From Sphingobacterium humi (lineage in GTDB: Bacteria > Bacteroidota > Bacteroidia > Sphingobacteriales > Sphingobacteriaceae), in assembly GCF_009768885.1 (NCBI RefSeq), contig NZ_WSQA01000015.1, positions 90,991 through 154,990 on the forward strand: DNA of 64,000 bases. The letters are read 5' to 3'. Shown piece by piece: positions 43,601 through 53,098 of this stretch. Each line of letters begins with the position of its first letter. Positions within the stretch are counted from its first letter, which is position 1. The notes below the pieces were generated by a model. It made no database searches, was not told where the DNA came from, and saw nothing but the letters and a program-made list of their open reading frames with translations. The position numbers and the translations under genes were made by a program.

Positions 43601-46600
43601 ACAGTGAATAGGCACCTTCGGGGCTGAAATCCAGCGTGTCATCAGGGTATCTTGGATCAACGCTGCCGGTAGGTTGGTACACATTATCAAACTGTATCCT
43701 ATCCGTAAAGCCACCTGTAAAACCAAGATCAAGAAGTCCGTCTGTACCTTTGGCATGGAGAATATCCAGAAAATCATCAATACGGCTGAACGTAAAATTA
43801 TGAAAGCGGTAAGCTGTAACACCCGGAAGAGCAGTTACAGGCACATTGGATCCGCCAGGGGAAGCTGACGGGCTTACATTGACCGGATAACCTGACATCT
43901 GGACAGAAGCACCGCTGTTTGCCGAGGCAGAGAACACACCGCTTAAACCTATACTTGAAAAACCGGAATTGTCGTTTTTGACAGTGTTCATCTGTACACT
44001 AGCGGGAGCTGTGTGTACAGGCATAATGCCGGGGCTGGCCATATTATTGTTGGATACCGTCACCTGAGGTGTAAGACTGATTATACCCTTTTCGACAAAG
44101 AAAGTATGATCCTTGTCTTTATAAAAGAAGTACGGTATTTCTATTTTTGAACCCGGCGAATAGTTTTCAGGGACTACACGCGGTAGGACAATGTACTTGG
44201 CCTTTTCCTTGTTAACGACAACCCTTTTCGTCGGTGGTGTCAGGTAAGTTGTATTGGGATTGCTGATACTGGGATACTTTAAAATAACTGAGCCGTCAAA
44301 CGGGTCGTTTTTATAGGTATTGCCGGGTGCGTACTTGAGCAGCTTGATGTTGTTGTCCGGAAAATGGGAATAGCCATCACCTGGCAGCAGGTTATACCAG
44401 TAATCTGTATTGGCCGGCCAGTAGGCATTATTGTAAAGGTCTATGTTATTGGGTTTGTTGTAAAGATCGTCGTAAATGATACTGTTGGCAGCGTTATTGC
44501 CTTTTTGTATAGCCACAACACCTCTTGGTGTCAGTTCAAACATACCGTTCGTAACTACTTCGTCAGAAGACCATTTAAATTGTTGATTCCAATCTTGGAA
44601 AGCTTTATCGAAATGGGCTTTGAGACTGTCAATTGGGTTCTTAAGTACTCTAAATCTCACCAGCGGGCTCGTTTGAATAATATAATAATGATCATTATAT
44701 ATTTTCTTCATTACCGCATTATCCAAAGCATAATTTCTTTCAACTACCCTGAATTGCGGTCTGCCACTGGCATCATAGGAGCAAAAGAAATTGAAGGATT
44801 CTTTTCTAATCAGCTCAAGGTCACCTTCCTTGTTCCATTGACGGTTTTCACGGTTGCTCATTTCACGTAAATGAAAAAATGGTAGCTGATCTAAGTCAAC
44901 CGGTGTTTCTTCCGCAATAAAATTGCTGTACAATGCTTCGGAGCTGATCTCCTTGGGTGTCCATTTGTTATCTTTCAGTTCTGTCCAGCCAAGCTGTATC
45001 CTCCAGCGGACTTTAGGAGGCGTTACATATCCGACGTCCGATCTCCGTGTATCGCTTAGTCCTTTGGTTTCCTGATCTTTTGTAAATTCCAGCCAGTACA
45101 GCTTAAGCCTTCCTCTCCACATCACCGGGATGAAATGGTCACTGCTGATTTCAATGTCCATCTTTTCCCAGGCGGTCCATTCTCTGGCGACGCGTTTCCT
45201 GTAAAAATAGATATAGGGTACAGACCTTGTTCTGGCAAAGACATGCACCACATCGTTGTTGTCGGGATTGAAAACGTTGTAGGTATCGTTTGTTTCCCGG
45301 TAAATACCTATTACATTTAGACTTGACACCTGTTCCAGCCGTTCCAGATAAGTATTGTATGCTTCCTCAACCGTATCCTTATTGATCTCATTTTGTTTAA
45401 GGAAATTTTCCAGCTCCAAAAAGAACGGTGATTTGTTGTCTCTCAGCTCCGGTTCAATCCAGTTTTCGGGGTAGAGGAATATTTTGCGGTTGGCTTCCCA
45501 TAATCTGTAAATTCTTCGCCACTGATACCACTGCCGGGCGAGGGTGTTGGTAAGAGTGACTGATTCCAGCTGTAAAAGAACCCTGTCAATCCAGAGCTGA
45601 ATCGTATTGTTGGCCAGCAGGATACGGGTGGTTGAGACAACAGGCATCATCTCTACGTCCACCATCATGGTTTCGTAGATGTCGTGGGAGGTTAGCCAGT
45701 TATTGTAATAGTTGGAAGGCGGGTAAGCCAACATAAAGGCCAGCAGGGCATCCCGGCGTTCCACCCGTAACTTGTCATTGACCGGCTCTATCACGGAGAG
45801 CCACTGCGTATTGTTATAAGGCGCCCTGACGAGGTGAATGACCACTGATGCATCGGCCTGTACAGCAGCACTGATAGCAGCAGTTGCCACATCGTCCAAC
45901 GCTCCCATGGCGGCAGGCATCAGGTACTGCATTTCAAGGCAGTCCATGATGCGCAGGTAAGTCAGTGGCAGCGTATAGGATAGCGCGGGATCAATGCCCA
46001 GGATACCCGTGTCTGTGGAACTGGTGACAGGAATGTCCAGCAGGGCTGCCGTATCTGATGCGCTCATTTTCATAACCTGTGCCACAACAGGTGAGAGGCT
46101 TGTAGTGCCTTTGCGGACGGCGTCAAACAGGATGGTGATATCCGAACCTGTAAACACCCTTATCCGCATCCATTGCAGAAAGTTTCTGAGCAGACGGTAT
46201 GTGGCATCGCTGTCAGTACCGGGCAGGAAGGTATCTGTCTTGCCGTTTCTTATTGGCAGATCCATTAATCTTAGTATATCGGGCAGTGCATACTCAGTAG
46301 GGGCGGCATCCAGCTTGTTGTACCACAGATACTGGACTTCTGTTAGGCTTAATCTGAAAGCATTGACAAGTATGGATGCTTTATGAAGGTATAGGATAAC
46401 CCTGAACTGGTCGCTTGCGGAATTGGCAGGATCCCACCTTTCAAGCGGGTCGGTACCGGTAATGAAATCGGCATCCAGCAGGATGTCGAAACCGTTGTCG
46501 TTACCAATATAAACAACTTTGTCCAGTATAAAATGTGTCGTGCCTGCATCCAGACGGTAGGAAGTAGCCAGATAATTGCTGACGGCAGGTTTAAGCACCT

Positions 46601-49600
46601 GTTCATTAAGGTAAAGGCAATAATTATCGTATACGTAATTATACCGGTCTTCCGTATTGTCCAGATAGTTGCTATCAGAATCATCTGCAAGGATGAGGTC
46701 TGCATTTGGAGGCAGGAAGAAACTTAGGTCATCATTAATAAATGTTCTGTCTCCGCTGTTGTATTCCGGCGTGATATCCAAAACCCTGTTGAGTATTTCC
46801 AGTAATTTTTCGGCATCGCCTTCTGTGAGTATTGTAAGCAGTATTGCTTTCAGTTCAAGGCCTGCATTGTCGTCAACGGCATCAAAAGCAGGGTACCAGC
46901 TTTTGGACAGTTCGTTTCTCAGACCGGCCAGTTTTTGGGCAAGATCGATATTAGCTTTGTCATCTGACAAGGCATCCACTGGTTGGTCAAGCAGGATATA
47001 ATCTGTATCCTGTGGGCGCAGTTCTGTGTCCTTAATCCCTGAAACCACATGGGCAAAGCGCAGTGTGTCAAAGGGCAGGGCCGTATAGTTGGCGGAGGGA
47101 GCGTTAAAGATGGATATAGGTCTTGCTGCCGTGTCATTGGCAGGATCAGTGGTGCCGGTTTTGTTGCCGAAGTACGCAGGCTGACTGATCCATTTCATAT
47201 AATGTTGCCAGTCCTTTACGCTGATTTTCAAAGCCTTGATCAAAATATTCTGTCTACACAGATAGCTTAAAAAAGAAAGGGAGGGGATGAATGGGTCTGT
47301 CGAAATATTATAGACGTTGTAAGCTTCATCCAGCAATGTTTGGGTTTCTTGTGTGGAAAGCTGTAATATACCCGACAAATAATTCGTCAGATCGGCCTTG
47401 CTTACGTTCGTAATAGCTGTATGATCCGCTTTAAACGGATAGTTGCCGTTCTCAATTACGTTCTTCATTGCGGGGTTGCGGAAGATCGTCAGATACTGGT
47501 TCGGGATGTCGGTTACTTCACATTCTTCATTTTCTTTGCCGTAATCCCGGTAAAGGGCGGTATCAAGGTCTGCATAAAGTGTACAAAACAGCTCAGGACT
47601 GACTTTGTACAAATCGGCAAGCCGTCTGACCTGCATGACCTTTGTAAAGATCGTCTGGTCTATATTCGTGCTGCCCAGTGTCCTCAATACTTTGTCCAGC
47701 CGGTAATACTGCCAGCCAAGAGCTTTTGCTAGCCTGACAAAACGGTGCAGCTTATCTAAAAATACGGGAATATCTGTATTGAAGTTATAAGGACTTATCT
47801 TAAGCTCATGCAGTTTGCATGTTGAGGGAGATTGAGCCTGATCGTTGGGCATTATCGCTAAAATGCGAGATTGCGGATCAGCCGGATTGACCGGGTTGAG
47901 GAAATAACAGTCCAAAAGGTGCAGTAGCTCCTTATAAGTCAGTTTGGTCTGTTGGAGGAATACATCTACACGTCCGACAAGTTTTTGAATCCAGTCAGTA
48001 CTGTTAACAGCCAAATATGTTCCTCTGGCACGCGGGTCAGGTATGTTAGCCCTGAATGTGTTGCTGCCGTGGGTATATCCAGTAATAAAGCCGTAAAATA
48101 TCGCCAGCGAGGCATTGTTTGGTGGTGTAACGGGACTGGAAGTCGTAATGATCTGTGCCAGCTCATTGGGAGCACCGGCATAGTTGACTGCATTCTGATA
48201 AGTTGACCAGGCATTGATTACATCTTGCTTACTAAAACGCTGTGCCAGTTCCCATGATTTCACACCGGCAATGTCCAGATGTACGGCAATCTGTCTTTGG
48301 TAAAAATTATAGGGCAGGCTCCATGGGTATTGTGCAGCTTTTAGTTTGGTATAGGGTGATGCCAGTGTTTTTGTCGTGCTACCGTTTGTGATTGTTACAC
48401 CGTCAGCGTTGATGTGCTCTGGAACAGCCCTGAGATGTGCAGCATCCGCTGTGGTTTGGCGGGCGTATACCTCGTAATTTCCGGTAGATACAATGTCTTC
48501 AAGCAATTCATTGACAATATCAATCTGGGGCAACGGTGTATTGGTGTTTTCACAGGTCAGCTCTATATGTCGGATATCGGGCCGGCGGTCATTGACCAGA
48601 CGGTTATGGACATCAACGGCCTTGGTTTTAAAGAAATGCAGGGTATCCACGAGGTAAGCCGAAGGGCTGTACAGGGACTGGCAGTGACAGCAGGTACAGG
48701 CATCCAGCGAGCCGAACAGGCTGCGCCATTCCGCATATGGGTCGTTGGCAGGTGGTGTGCCGGGGTAAGGTATGGCCGTTTGGTCAACGTAATTCGGTAT
48801 GTGCGAACCGATGCCGTCCCATGAGTTGGGCACATTGATCAGATTCTGATACTGCAAGGTACGTGTAACGCTGTGTGCTGTAATGGTGCCGGCGGATGCA
48901 TAAACGCTTTCTGCAAGCTCTGCATCGTCGTTGAACTTATCGGAATAGGTGTCCACGAAATCAGCCGAGGACATCCTGCTGACATGAAAGGCGGATACAA
49001 GGCCATCGGCAGCCATGGCGGAAACCGCCGGATAAAGGGAGGTTAGCCCCATTAAGCGCTGAGTTATGGCAACTTCATCAATAAAAGCCTCCCGGTCATT
49101 GACACCGGTAAAATCGTATGTACTAGATGGTGAAGACAAATCCCTGATATCTACTGTTCGGATGTCGAAACCAGGGTTGTCGCCTATAAAACTGTTCAGA
49201 CTCAGTTTCATTTCACTAAAGGCGGTATTGGCATCACCGGCGATCATCGCATCAAAGGATCTTGTCGGATAGATGACGGCAAAGTTTTCAAATAAACGCT
49301 TTGCGTAGGCTGTGTTCCGCTCTGTATTATTTTCCCCTTCAATATAATCCGGATAATAAAAATTAGCAGCATCGTTCGAGGCACACTCTGTAACCAGCGT
49401 CTGCCAGTCTGTTAGGGTTAGTATGGCCAGAAGATCCGGCTCCATAACATTTGGGGTAACAGGCAGTGTTTTACTACCAGAATAGGTACCGCCTTCCAGC
49501 AATTCAAGCATACGGCCTGCCAGAGCGGGATTACTACCTGAAACCGGAGAAACTTCAGTGATGGCTTTTAAACGGTCTTTATATGTGCCGTATGTAGCGT

Positions 49601-50741
49601 GTGTTCCTATAAAATCCCAGAAATCCTCCTCATCTTCATAGCCGAAATAAAGAGCCATGAAACCATTGGTCAGTGCTGCATTTGAAAATACCTTATTGAA
49701 AATTTTAAATGTGGATGATTTTAGAGTATCCGACGCATTTTCATTGTTCCAACCGGATACGAGCCTTGCTTTCAGCGCGGCGACGAAATCATTTAAGGCA
49801 GCCTGTGAATAATTGCCGATGATGGTTGTATCCATGGCAATCTGCAAGGCATCCAACAGATTCTGATCGGGTTGGAATATCAGTTGTTCGGCAAGTACCG
49901 GCTTGTTCATACGGAATAATCCGTAAATAAGCTCAGGATTGAGGTCTTCTAAACGGTCGCTTAACTGAAAAGCCTGTATCATCAGGCTGATATAGAACCG
50001 GCTTTCCTCAGTTACAGTTGCTATATAAGCCGCATTAGAGTCTTCTCCATCAAATGTCAGGTTTTTGATAGGTGTAGGCTGTATAACATCTTCAATTTTT
50101 GTTTTTAGGGTGAGGTATTCAGAGGCAATGCTGATGTCATTATCCAACATTATGTCAATTCTTACCTCATTATCAATGTAGGATACGCCTTTTTTGTCTG
50201 ACGACGCTAGCTCAATTGGGGTATCATCTACAAATACCTGAACCACATAATTAGGTCCTTGGCCGCTAAGTGTACTTTTATCTATATCACAACTGTAATA
50301 GCCGTATTCGTCCTGTTGTGTTGTACCTATGCTGAGCGCAGATGAAAACAGCACCTGTTTTATGGTGACATCATATACTTCAGGTAATTGGTTGCCTGAT
50401 ATATGTCGTATGTAGCCATATACTTTAAGAAATTCTGCCGGTTCCGGCTCCGGTTCGGGTGGATACTGGTCATACAGTGCATTAAGCTCAACGGCTGTTG
50501 GTCCGTCTACGTTGCCACTCACAGGCAATATCCCTTTGGCATTCCTGAATGCGTAGATGTATTCAGAAGTGGCAGAACCATAAGTACTGTTATCCCGTTC
50601 ATCAAGAAAGGCGGTATGAAAACCCGGATTGAAAACAATATCACCCTTGTCAATAAGAAAGAGCATGATGTCCTGAAGGTTTCTGACATCGACGCCAGTC
50701 ATGGACTGATTTAACGGAGGTACAATGTGATAGTACGACAT
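40674..50741 (-). CDS. Tc toxin subunit A (TcA), pore-forming injection channel
   Basis: A 3355-residue TcA protein. An N-terminal peptidoglycan-binding-like domain (about residues 10-92, GVDVRNLQDIMLFLIDKG, VDGPTAVELNALY) is followed by an acidic Pro-Glu linker (PPEPEPEP). A beta-sandwich and helical shell region come next, including the TcA cysteine motif DACTCCHCQSLYSPSAYLVD at about 690. A neuraminidase-like/receptor-binding region lies in the middle. A long alpha-helical pore segment (about 2700-2900, LEKKDAEHIALLRSTQELNV) precedes the TcB-binding C-terminus. In the family it assembles as a pentamer, binds target cells and injects the TcB/TcC cargo. No classical signal peptide is present. 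It is the first gene of the toxin operon. Confidence 0.93.
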   Translation of the reverse strand: MSYYHIVPPLNQSMTGVDVRNLQDIMLFLIDKGDIVFNPGFHTAFLDERDNSTYGSATSEYIYAFRNAKGILPVSGNVDGPTAVELNALYDQYPPEPEPEPAEFLKVYGYIRHISGNQLPEVYDVTIKQVLFSSALSIGTTQQDEYGYYSCDIDKSTLSGQGPNYVVQVFVDDTPIELASSDKKGVSYIDNEVRIDIMLDNDISIASEYLTLKTKIEDVIQPTPIKNLTFDGEDSNAAYIATVTEESRFYISLMIQAFQLSDRLEDLNPELIYGLFRMNKPVLAEQLIFQPDQNLLDALQIAMDTTIIGNYSQAALNDFVAALKARLVSGWNNENASDTLKSSTFKIFNKVFSNAALTNGFMALYFGYEDEEDFWDFIGTHATYGTYKDRLKAITEVSPVSGSNPALAGRMLELLEGGTYSGSKTLPVTPNVMEPDLLAILTLTDWQTLVTECASNDAANFYYPDYIEGENNTERNTAYAKRLFENFAVIYPTRSFDAMIAGDANTAFSEMKLSLNSFIGDNPGFDIRTVDIRDLSSPSSTYDFTGVNDREAFIDEVAITQRLMGLTSLYPAVSAMAADGLVSAFHVSRMSSADFVDTYSDKFNDDAELAESVYASAGTITAHSVTRTLQYQNLINVPNSWDGIGSHIPNYVDQTAIPYPGTPPANDPYAEWRSLFGSLDACTCCHCQSLYSPSAYLVDTLHFFKTKAVDVHNRLVNDRRPDIRHIELTCENTNTPLPQIDIVNELLEDIVSTGNYEVYARQTTADAAHLRAVPEHINADGVTITNGSTTKTLASPYTKLKAAQYPWSLPYNFYQRQIAVHLDIAGVKSWELAQRFSKQDVINAWSTYQNAVNYAGAPNELAQIITTSSPVTPPNNASLAIFYGFITGYTHGSNTFRANIPDPRARGTYLAVNSTDWIQKLVGRVDVFLQQTKLTYKELLHLLDCYFLNPVNPADPQSRILAIMPNDQAQSPSTCKLHELKISPYNFNTDIPVFLDKLHRFVRLAKALGWQYYRLDKVLRTLGSTNIDQTIFTKVMQVRRLADLYKVSPELFCTLYADLDTALYRDYGKENEECEVTDIPNQYLTIFRNPAMKNVIENGNYPFKADHTAITNVSKADLTNYLSGILQLSTQETQTLLDEAYNVYNISTDPFIPSLSFLSYLCRQNILIKALKISVKDWQHYMKWISQPAYFGNKTGTTDPANDTAARPISIFNAPSANYTALPFDTLRFAHVVSGIKDTELRPQDTDYILLDQPVDALSDDKANIDLAQKLAGLRNELSKSWYPAFDAVDDNAGLELKAILLTILTEGDAEKLLEILNRVLDITPEYNSGDRTFINDDLSFFLPPNADLILADDSDSNYLDNTEDRYNYVYDNYCLYLNEQVLKPAVSNYLATSYRLDAGTTHFILDKVVYIGNDNGFDILLDADFITGTDPLERWDPANSASDQFRVILYLHKASILVNAFRLSLTEVQYLWYNKLDAAPTEYALPDILRLMDLPIRNGKTDTFLPGTDSDATYRLLRNFLQWMRIRVFTGSDITILFDAVRKGTTSLSPVVAQVMKMSASDTAALLDIPVTSSTDTGILGIDPALSYTLPLTYLRIMDCLEMQYLMPAAMGALDDVATAAISAAVQADASVVIHLVRAPYNNTQWLSVIEPVNDKLRVERRDALLAFMLAYPPSNYYNNWLTSHDIYETMMVDVEMMPVVSTTRILLANNTIQLWIDRVLLQLESVTLTNTLARQWYQWRRIYRLWEANRKIFLYPENWIEPELRDNKSPFFLELENFLKQNEINKDTVEEAYNTYLERLEQVSSLNVIGIYRETNDTYNVFNPDNNDVVHVFARTRSVPYIYFYRKRVAREWTAWEKMDIEISSDHFIPVMWRGRLKLYWLEFTKDQETKGLSDTRRSDVGYVTPPKVRWRIQLGWTELKDNKWTPKEISSEALYSNFIAEETPVDLDQLPFFHLREMSNRENRQWNKEGDLELIRKESFNFFCSYDASGRPQFRVVERNYALDNAVMKKIYNDHYYIIQTSPLVRFRVLKNPIDSLKAHFDKAFQDWNQQFKWSSDEVVTNGMFELTPRGVVAIQKGNNAANSIIYDDLYNKPNNIDLYNNAYWPANTDYWYNLLPGDGYSHFPDNNIKLLKYAPGNTYKNDPFDGSVILKYPSISNPNTTYLTPPTKRVVVNKEKAKYIVLPRVVPENYSPGSKIEIPYFFYKDKDHTFFVEKGIISLTPQVTVSNNNMASPGIMPVHTAPASVQMNTVKNDNSGFSSIGLSGVFSASANSGASVQMSGYPVNVSPSASPGGSNVPVTALPGVTAYRFHNFTFSRIDDFLDILHAKGTDGLLDLGFTGGFTDRIQFDNVYQPTGSVDPRYPDDTLDFSPEGAYSLYNWELFYHIPIFIANKLSQDQQFDDARRWYHYVFNPTNKQPSGSTANPLSRFWNFKPFYDNTNNIPTIADVLADPSVNPAIAKWAENPFNPHSVARTRLSAYMKNTVNKYLDNLIAWGDVLFRRDTRESINEATLLYVLAAQILGRRPQEIPARAQPQVQTYYTLSTQYQLNDFGNAMVKIENYLLSSGATKHSILVPSSTKVSRPTSGTPAVLSNSGATVFTNQVFTGANFPVLANSSSASTGNLNSSLQLTIDEAQQIIGNMYYFCIPFNDKMLQYWDILADRLFKIRNSQNIDGITRTLALFDPPIDPALLVRAAASGASLSDILGDLNAPLPNYRFNTLSAKATELAAEVKGLGSLLLTALEKKDAEHIALLRSTQELNVLNAMTDLRKLQVEEAQQQLDALSVQLETINVRRDHFQNLIDEGLIGGEQTQLISANIGTALTAVSASTSVLAATTSLFPNLTIGAFSFGTHFGGENLGKSGKYSADAIGILAAMNNHIAHMAGLNAGFKRRQQDWELQVKTATIEIKQVEKLLVAAEIRKAMADKELANHILVVANSEQMDTAMRDKYTNEQLYEWMVTQISLTYFQAYKLAYDTAKKAEKCFRYELNLTTSDYIRYGYWDSLKKGLLAGESLMYDIKRMEVAYLDKHKRQLELTKHISLASLNPDALIALRLGTECQIELPEWLYDMDYPGQHMRRIKSVSISIPCVAGPYTTISCKLTQTSSKYRHNGSSGASYEEDTDNDSRFTYMYGNIQSVATSRADQDSGLFELNFRDERYLPFEGTGAISKWTIELPAAYAQFDYNTIQDVILHINYTAQDSGATKAAARTYVEDVIKGDTDGEGLYRIFDLKNEFPDAWKKMLADNSFMLSLDDIKARLPYLVQGLDISDLSVTIFTDKKFDCRLTSIATPPDVDPKYDISAETASGSGQWKAILRNDITGADISGTVYLHVKEGMDITNVGYCWMVMQYKAE

Positions 50742-51052
50742 AATCAGGTAGCGTTTATAATAGTTAAATATACAGTATTATTTATCTAAATAACAGGTGT
50801 TTATACGTAAAGTTTTGATTAGCTATTTTTTATGTTGATTATTTTGGTATGAACGTTATATAGAATTACGTTGACGCAAATATCCGAAAGCAGGTGCCGG
50901 CTTAAATTCAGCGAATTATGAGTGTTATTTCCATTCACTTTGAACCATTCATCAATGCTATTTTCCCGGCTTCCACATTTTCCTTTATTCAAATAAGCCT
51001 GTATGCTCTATTGTTCCATTTCAAGAGCAAAGGTATTTCCGTGTTTTTAACG

Positions 51053-51131
51053 CCGGCACAAGGTCATGCAAGTCTGGAAAAAAATCTCCACCCCTTGGGT
51101 AGTATTTGTTTTCCAAAACCTTGTGCCGGCT
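51053..51131. repeat. 12-bp inverted repeat GCCGGCACAAGG in the tcA-ssb intergenic region
   Basis: The 458 bases from 50742 to 51199 hold no gene I trust. GCCGGCACAAGG at 51053-51064 is inverted at 51120-51131, with 55 nt between. GTGCCGGCTtAAA also occurs at about 50894, and GCCGGC again near 51174. Four GC-rich copies in an AT-rich, divergent promoter region suggest a regulatory or structured element (for example an RNA, or a nick or replication site). Confidence 0.45.
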
Positions 51132-51199
51132 AAACACGAACCTTTTATGCTCGTGAAACGAAACATAGCATACGCCGGCTCTTTGGACGAATAAAAAAA

Positions 51200-51322
51200 A
51201 TGTCAGTTATGAAAATTAAAAGCATTGAAAATGGTAATGAAACGAAACAGCACCACCTCTCATTACCGAATAAATCAGAAAAATTAAATCAAATATCAAT
51301 CACTAAAAATCAAGCAAGATGA
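51200..51322 (+). CDS. Short leader protein overlapping ssb (40 aa)
   Basis: A frame from ATG 51200 (a second in-frame ATG is at 51209) encodes MSVMKIKSIENGNETKQHHL and a further 20 polar, basic residues. Its TGA overlaps the ssb start as ATGA, the arrangement of translational coupling. No family is recognised. It could be a real small protein of the element or a leader that sets ssb translation. Confidence 0.45.
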   Translation: MSVMKIKSIENGNETKQHHLSLPNKSEKLNQISITKNQAR

Positions 51323-51711
51323 ACATCACAGGCAGACTGACAAGGGATGCGGAAGTACGCACATTGTCGAACGAAAAACAGGTAGTAAACTTTTCAGTAG
51401 CAGTAAATGACGGTTACAAAAACAAGCAGGGCGAATGGGTGGAGCAAACAGCTTATTTCGATTGTGCTTATTGGATAAGTGCAAACGTGGCAAGGCTACT
51501 GACAAAAGGTACTTTGGTAGAACTCACAGGGCGGATAAGTCCGAGAGCGTGGGTAAACAAAGAGGGTGAACCAAAAGCAGGGTTGAATTTCCATACCTCA
51601 AACATCAAACTGCACGGAGGTGGCAAAAGAGCCGAAGCAGTACAAGCCACTTCACAATCAGAAAACAACGGATTTACAGCAGAGGCAGCAGAGGACTTCC
51701 TACCATTTTAA
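51319..51711 (+). CDS. ssb: Single-stranded DNA-binding protein (mobile-element type)
   Basis: A 130-residue SSB with a single OB fold over residues 1-105 (MNITGRLTRDAEVRTLSNEK, VVNFSVAVNDGYKN, LVELTGRISPRAWV). The short C-terminal tail ends in an acidic-aromatic tip (EDFLPF), the site where SSB recruits other proteins. It is shorter than a housekeeping SSB, as is usual on conjugative elements. It would protect single-stranded DNA during transfer or replication of the element. It is the first large gene of the plus-strand block. Confidence 0.93.
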   Translation: MNITGRLTRDAEVRTLSNEKQVVNFSVAVNDGYKNKQGEWVEQTAYFDCAYWISANVARLLTKGTLVELTGRISPRAWVNKEGEPKAGLNFHTSNIKLHGGGKRAEAVQATSQSENNGFTAEAAEDFLPF

Positions 51712-51755
51712 AACAATCATTTAATCATTTTTCAAACATCAAAATTTTAAGCATT

Positions 51756-52829
51756 ATGGCACACAATCTAAATTTTAACGAGCGAACAGGAGAGTACAGT
51801 TTCTTTACAGTACAGCAAAAAGCGTGGCACGGTTTGGGGCAACTTGTAGAACAATACCCGACAAGCGAGGAAGCTATCAGACACGCAGGGTTAGATTACG
51901 AGGTAGTCAAATCCCCATTGTTTGCCAAAGGTTCGGGCATTATAGAAACTGCACAGGGTATCGAGATAGGCAGTAACGAATTGGCAGTACCTGACTATTT
52001 CGCCAATATTCGCACGGATAACAATGCGGTATTGGGCGTAGTGGGTAAGGATTACCACATTGTGCAGAACCGTGAAGCGTTTAATTTCTTTGATGCTATC
52101 GTAGGCGGTGGGGACGGTATTCTGTACGAAACCGCAGGAGCATTGGGCAAAGGGGAACGCATTTTTATCACAGCTAAATTACCCGACTATATCCGTGTAG
52201 GTAACAAAGATGATGTAACGGAAAAATACATCTTCCTGACCACAAGTCACGATGGAAGCGGAAGTATTACCGCAGCGTTTACGCCCATCAGGATAGTTTG
52301 TCAAAACACCCTTAATGCAAGTTTGCGGAGTATGACTAATGTAGTACGCATTAAGCATACATCGGGAGCAAAACAACGTATTGAGAATGCCCACAAGATT
52401 ATGGGGTTGGCGAATATATTGAGTAACCAATTACAGGGCATTTTCAACGATTGGGCAAAGGTTAGAGTATCAGACCGAGAGGTTAAAAAGTTGATACAGT
52501 TGGCACTTTGCCCGAACAAAGAAACCCTTGACTTACTCCAAAAGGGTGCGGAAGATGAGGTTTCGACTGTGTTCAAAAATACCGTAGATGATGCATTTGG
52601 CTACGCTATGATGAGCGACACACAGCAAATGGAAACTACCAAAGGTACTTTGTTTGGAGCATACAATGCTGTTACAGGCTATTTTCAAAATGTCCGCAAT
52701 TACAGAAATGACGAAGCCAAGTTACAGAGTATCGTGTTAGGTGGTACGGCTCAACTGAAATCACAAAAGGCATTTGATCTGTGTACCGCTTATGCTTCGG
52801 ACGGCGCTGAAATCCTAAACCTTAATTAA
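51756..52829 (+). CDS. DUF932 domain protein (phage/plasmid-related)
   Basis: A 357-residue protein that fits the DUF932/TIGR03299 group: an N-terminal WHGLGQLVEQYPTSEEA, a central YHIVQNREAFNFFDAIVGGG and NTLNASLRSMTNVVRIKHTS. The function is not known; these proteins are frequent on plasmids, phages and integrative elements next to ssb. The gap to ssb is 44 bp, and a terminator hairpin follows 12 bp after the stop, so ssb and this gene form a short operon. Confidence 0.88.
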   Translation: MAHNLNFNERTGEYSFFTVQQKAWHGLGQLVEQYPTSEEAIRHAGLDYEVVKSPLFAKGSGIIETAQGIEIGSNELAVPDYFANIRTDNNAVLGVVGKDYHIVQNREAFNFFDAIVGGGDGILYETAGALGKGERIFITAKLPDYIRVGNKDDVTEKYIFLTTSHDGSGSITAAFTPIRIVCQNTLNASLRSMTNVVRIKHTSGAKQRIENAHKIMGLANILSNQLQGIFNDWAKVRVSDREVKKLIQLALCPNKETLDLLQKGAEDEVSTVFKNTVDDAFGYAMMSDTQQMETTKGTLFGAYNAVTGYFQNVRNYRNDEAKLQSIVLGGTAQLKSQKAFDLCTAYASDGAEILNLN

Positions 52830-52840
52830 AAATAACGATA

Positions 52841-52870
52841 GGCTACCGCCTTAAACGGTGGTAGCCTTTT
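52841..52870 (+). terminator. Rho-independent terminator after the DUF932 gene
   Basis: The stem GGCTACCGCC at 52841-52850 pairs with GGTGGTAGCC at 52857-52866 (one G-T wobble) with a 6-nt loop, and is followed by TTTT. Confidence 0.8.
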
Positions 52871-52883
52871 AAAGATAAAAACC

Positions 52884-53087
52884 ATGCACACAACATCAAA
52901 GAACGAAGCAAAACAACTGGCTAAATCATATAGCCACAACAAGGAGTACAAAGACGTACATGTATATGTCATTTACTGTAACCGAACGAAACAATACTAT
53001 GTAGATACGAACAGCCTAATACGGCTTTGGGAGAAGATTATTGGCTATTACACAAACGGATTTTTTACATCAAACCGTAACGAATAA
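52884..53087 (+). CDS. Small hypothetical protein of the element (67 aa)
   Basis: A 67-residue polar protein with no signal peptide: MHTTSKNEAKQLAKSYSHNK, then a beta segment DVHVYVIYCNRTKQYYVDTN. I do not recognise a family. It starts 14 bp after the terminator and is followed 11 bp later by the Api92-like gene, so it opens the second plus-strand operon, which runs into the PRTRC genes. Confidence 0.65.
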   Translation: MHTTSKNEAKQLAKSYSHNKEYKDVHVYVIYCNRTKQYYVDTNSLIRLWEKIIGYYTNGFFTSNRNE

Positions 53088-53098
53088 AAAATTAAACT

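Noticed and set aside
50918..51133. A 71-codon plus-strand frame upstream of ssb
   Set aside because: It runs through the GCCGGC inverted repeats and reads like random hydrophobic translation; not coupled to ssb.
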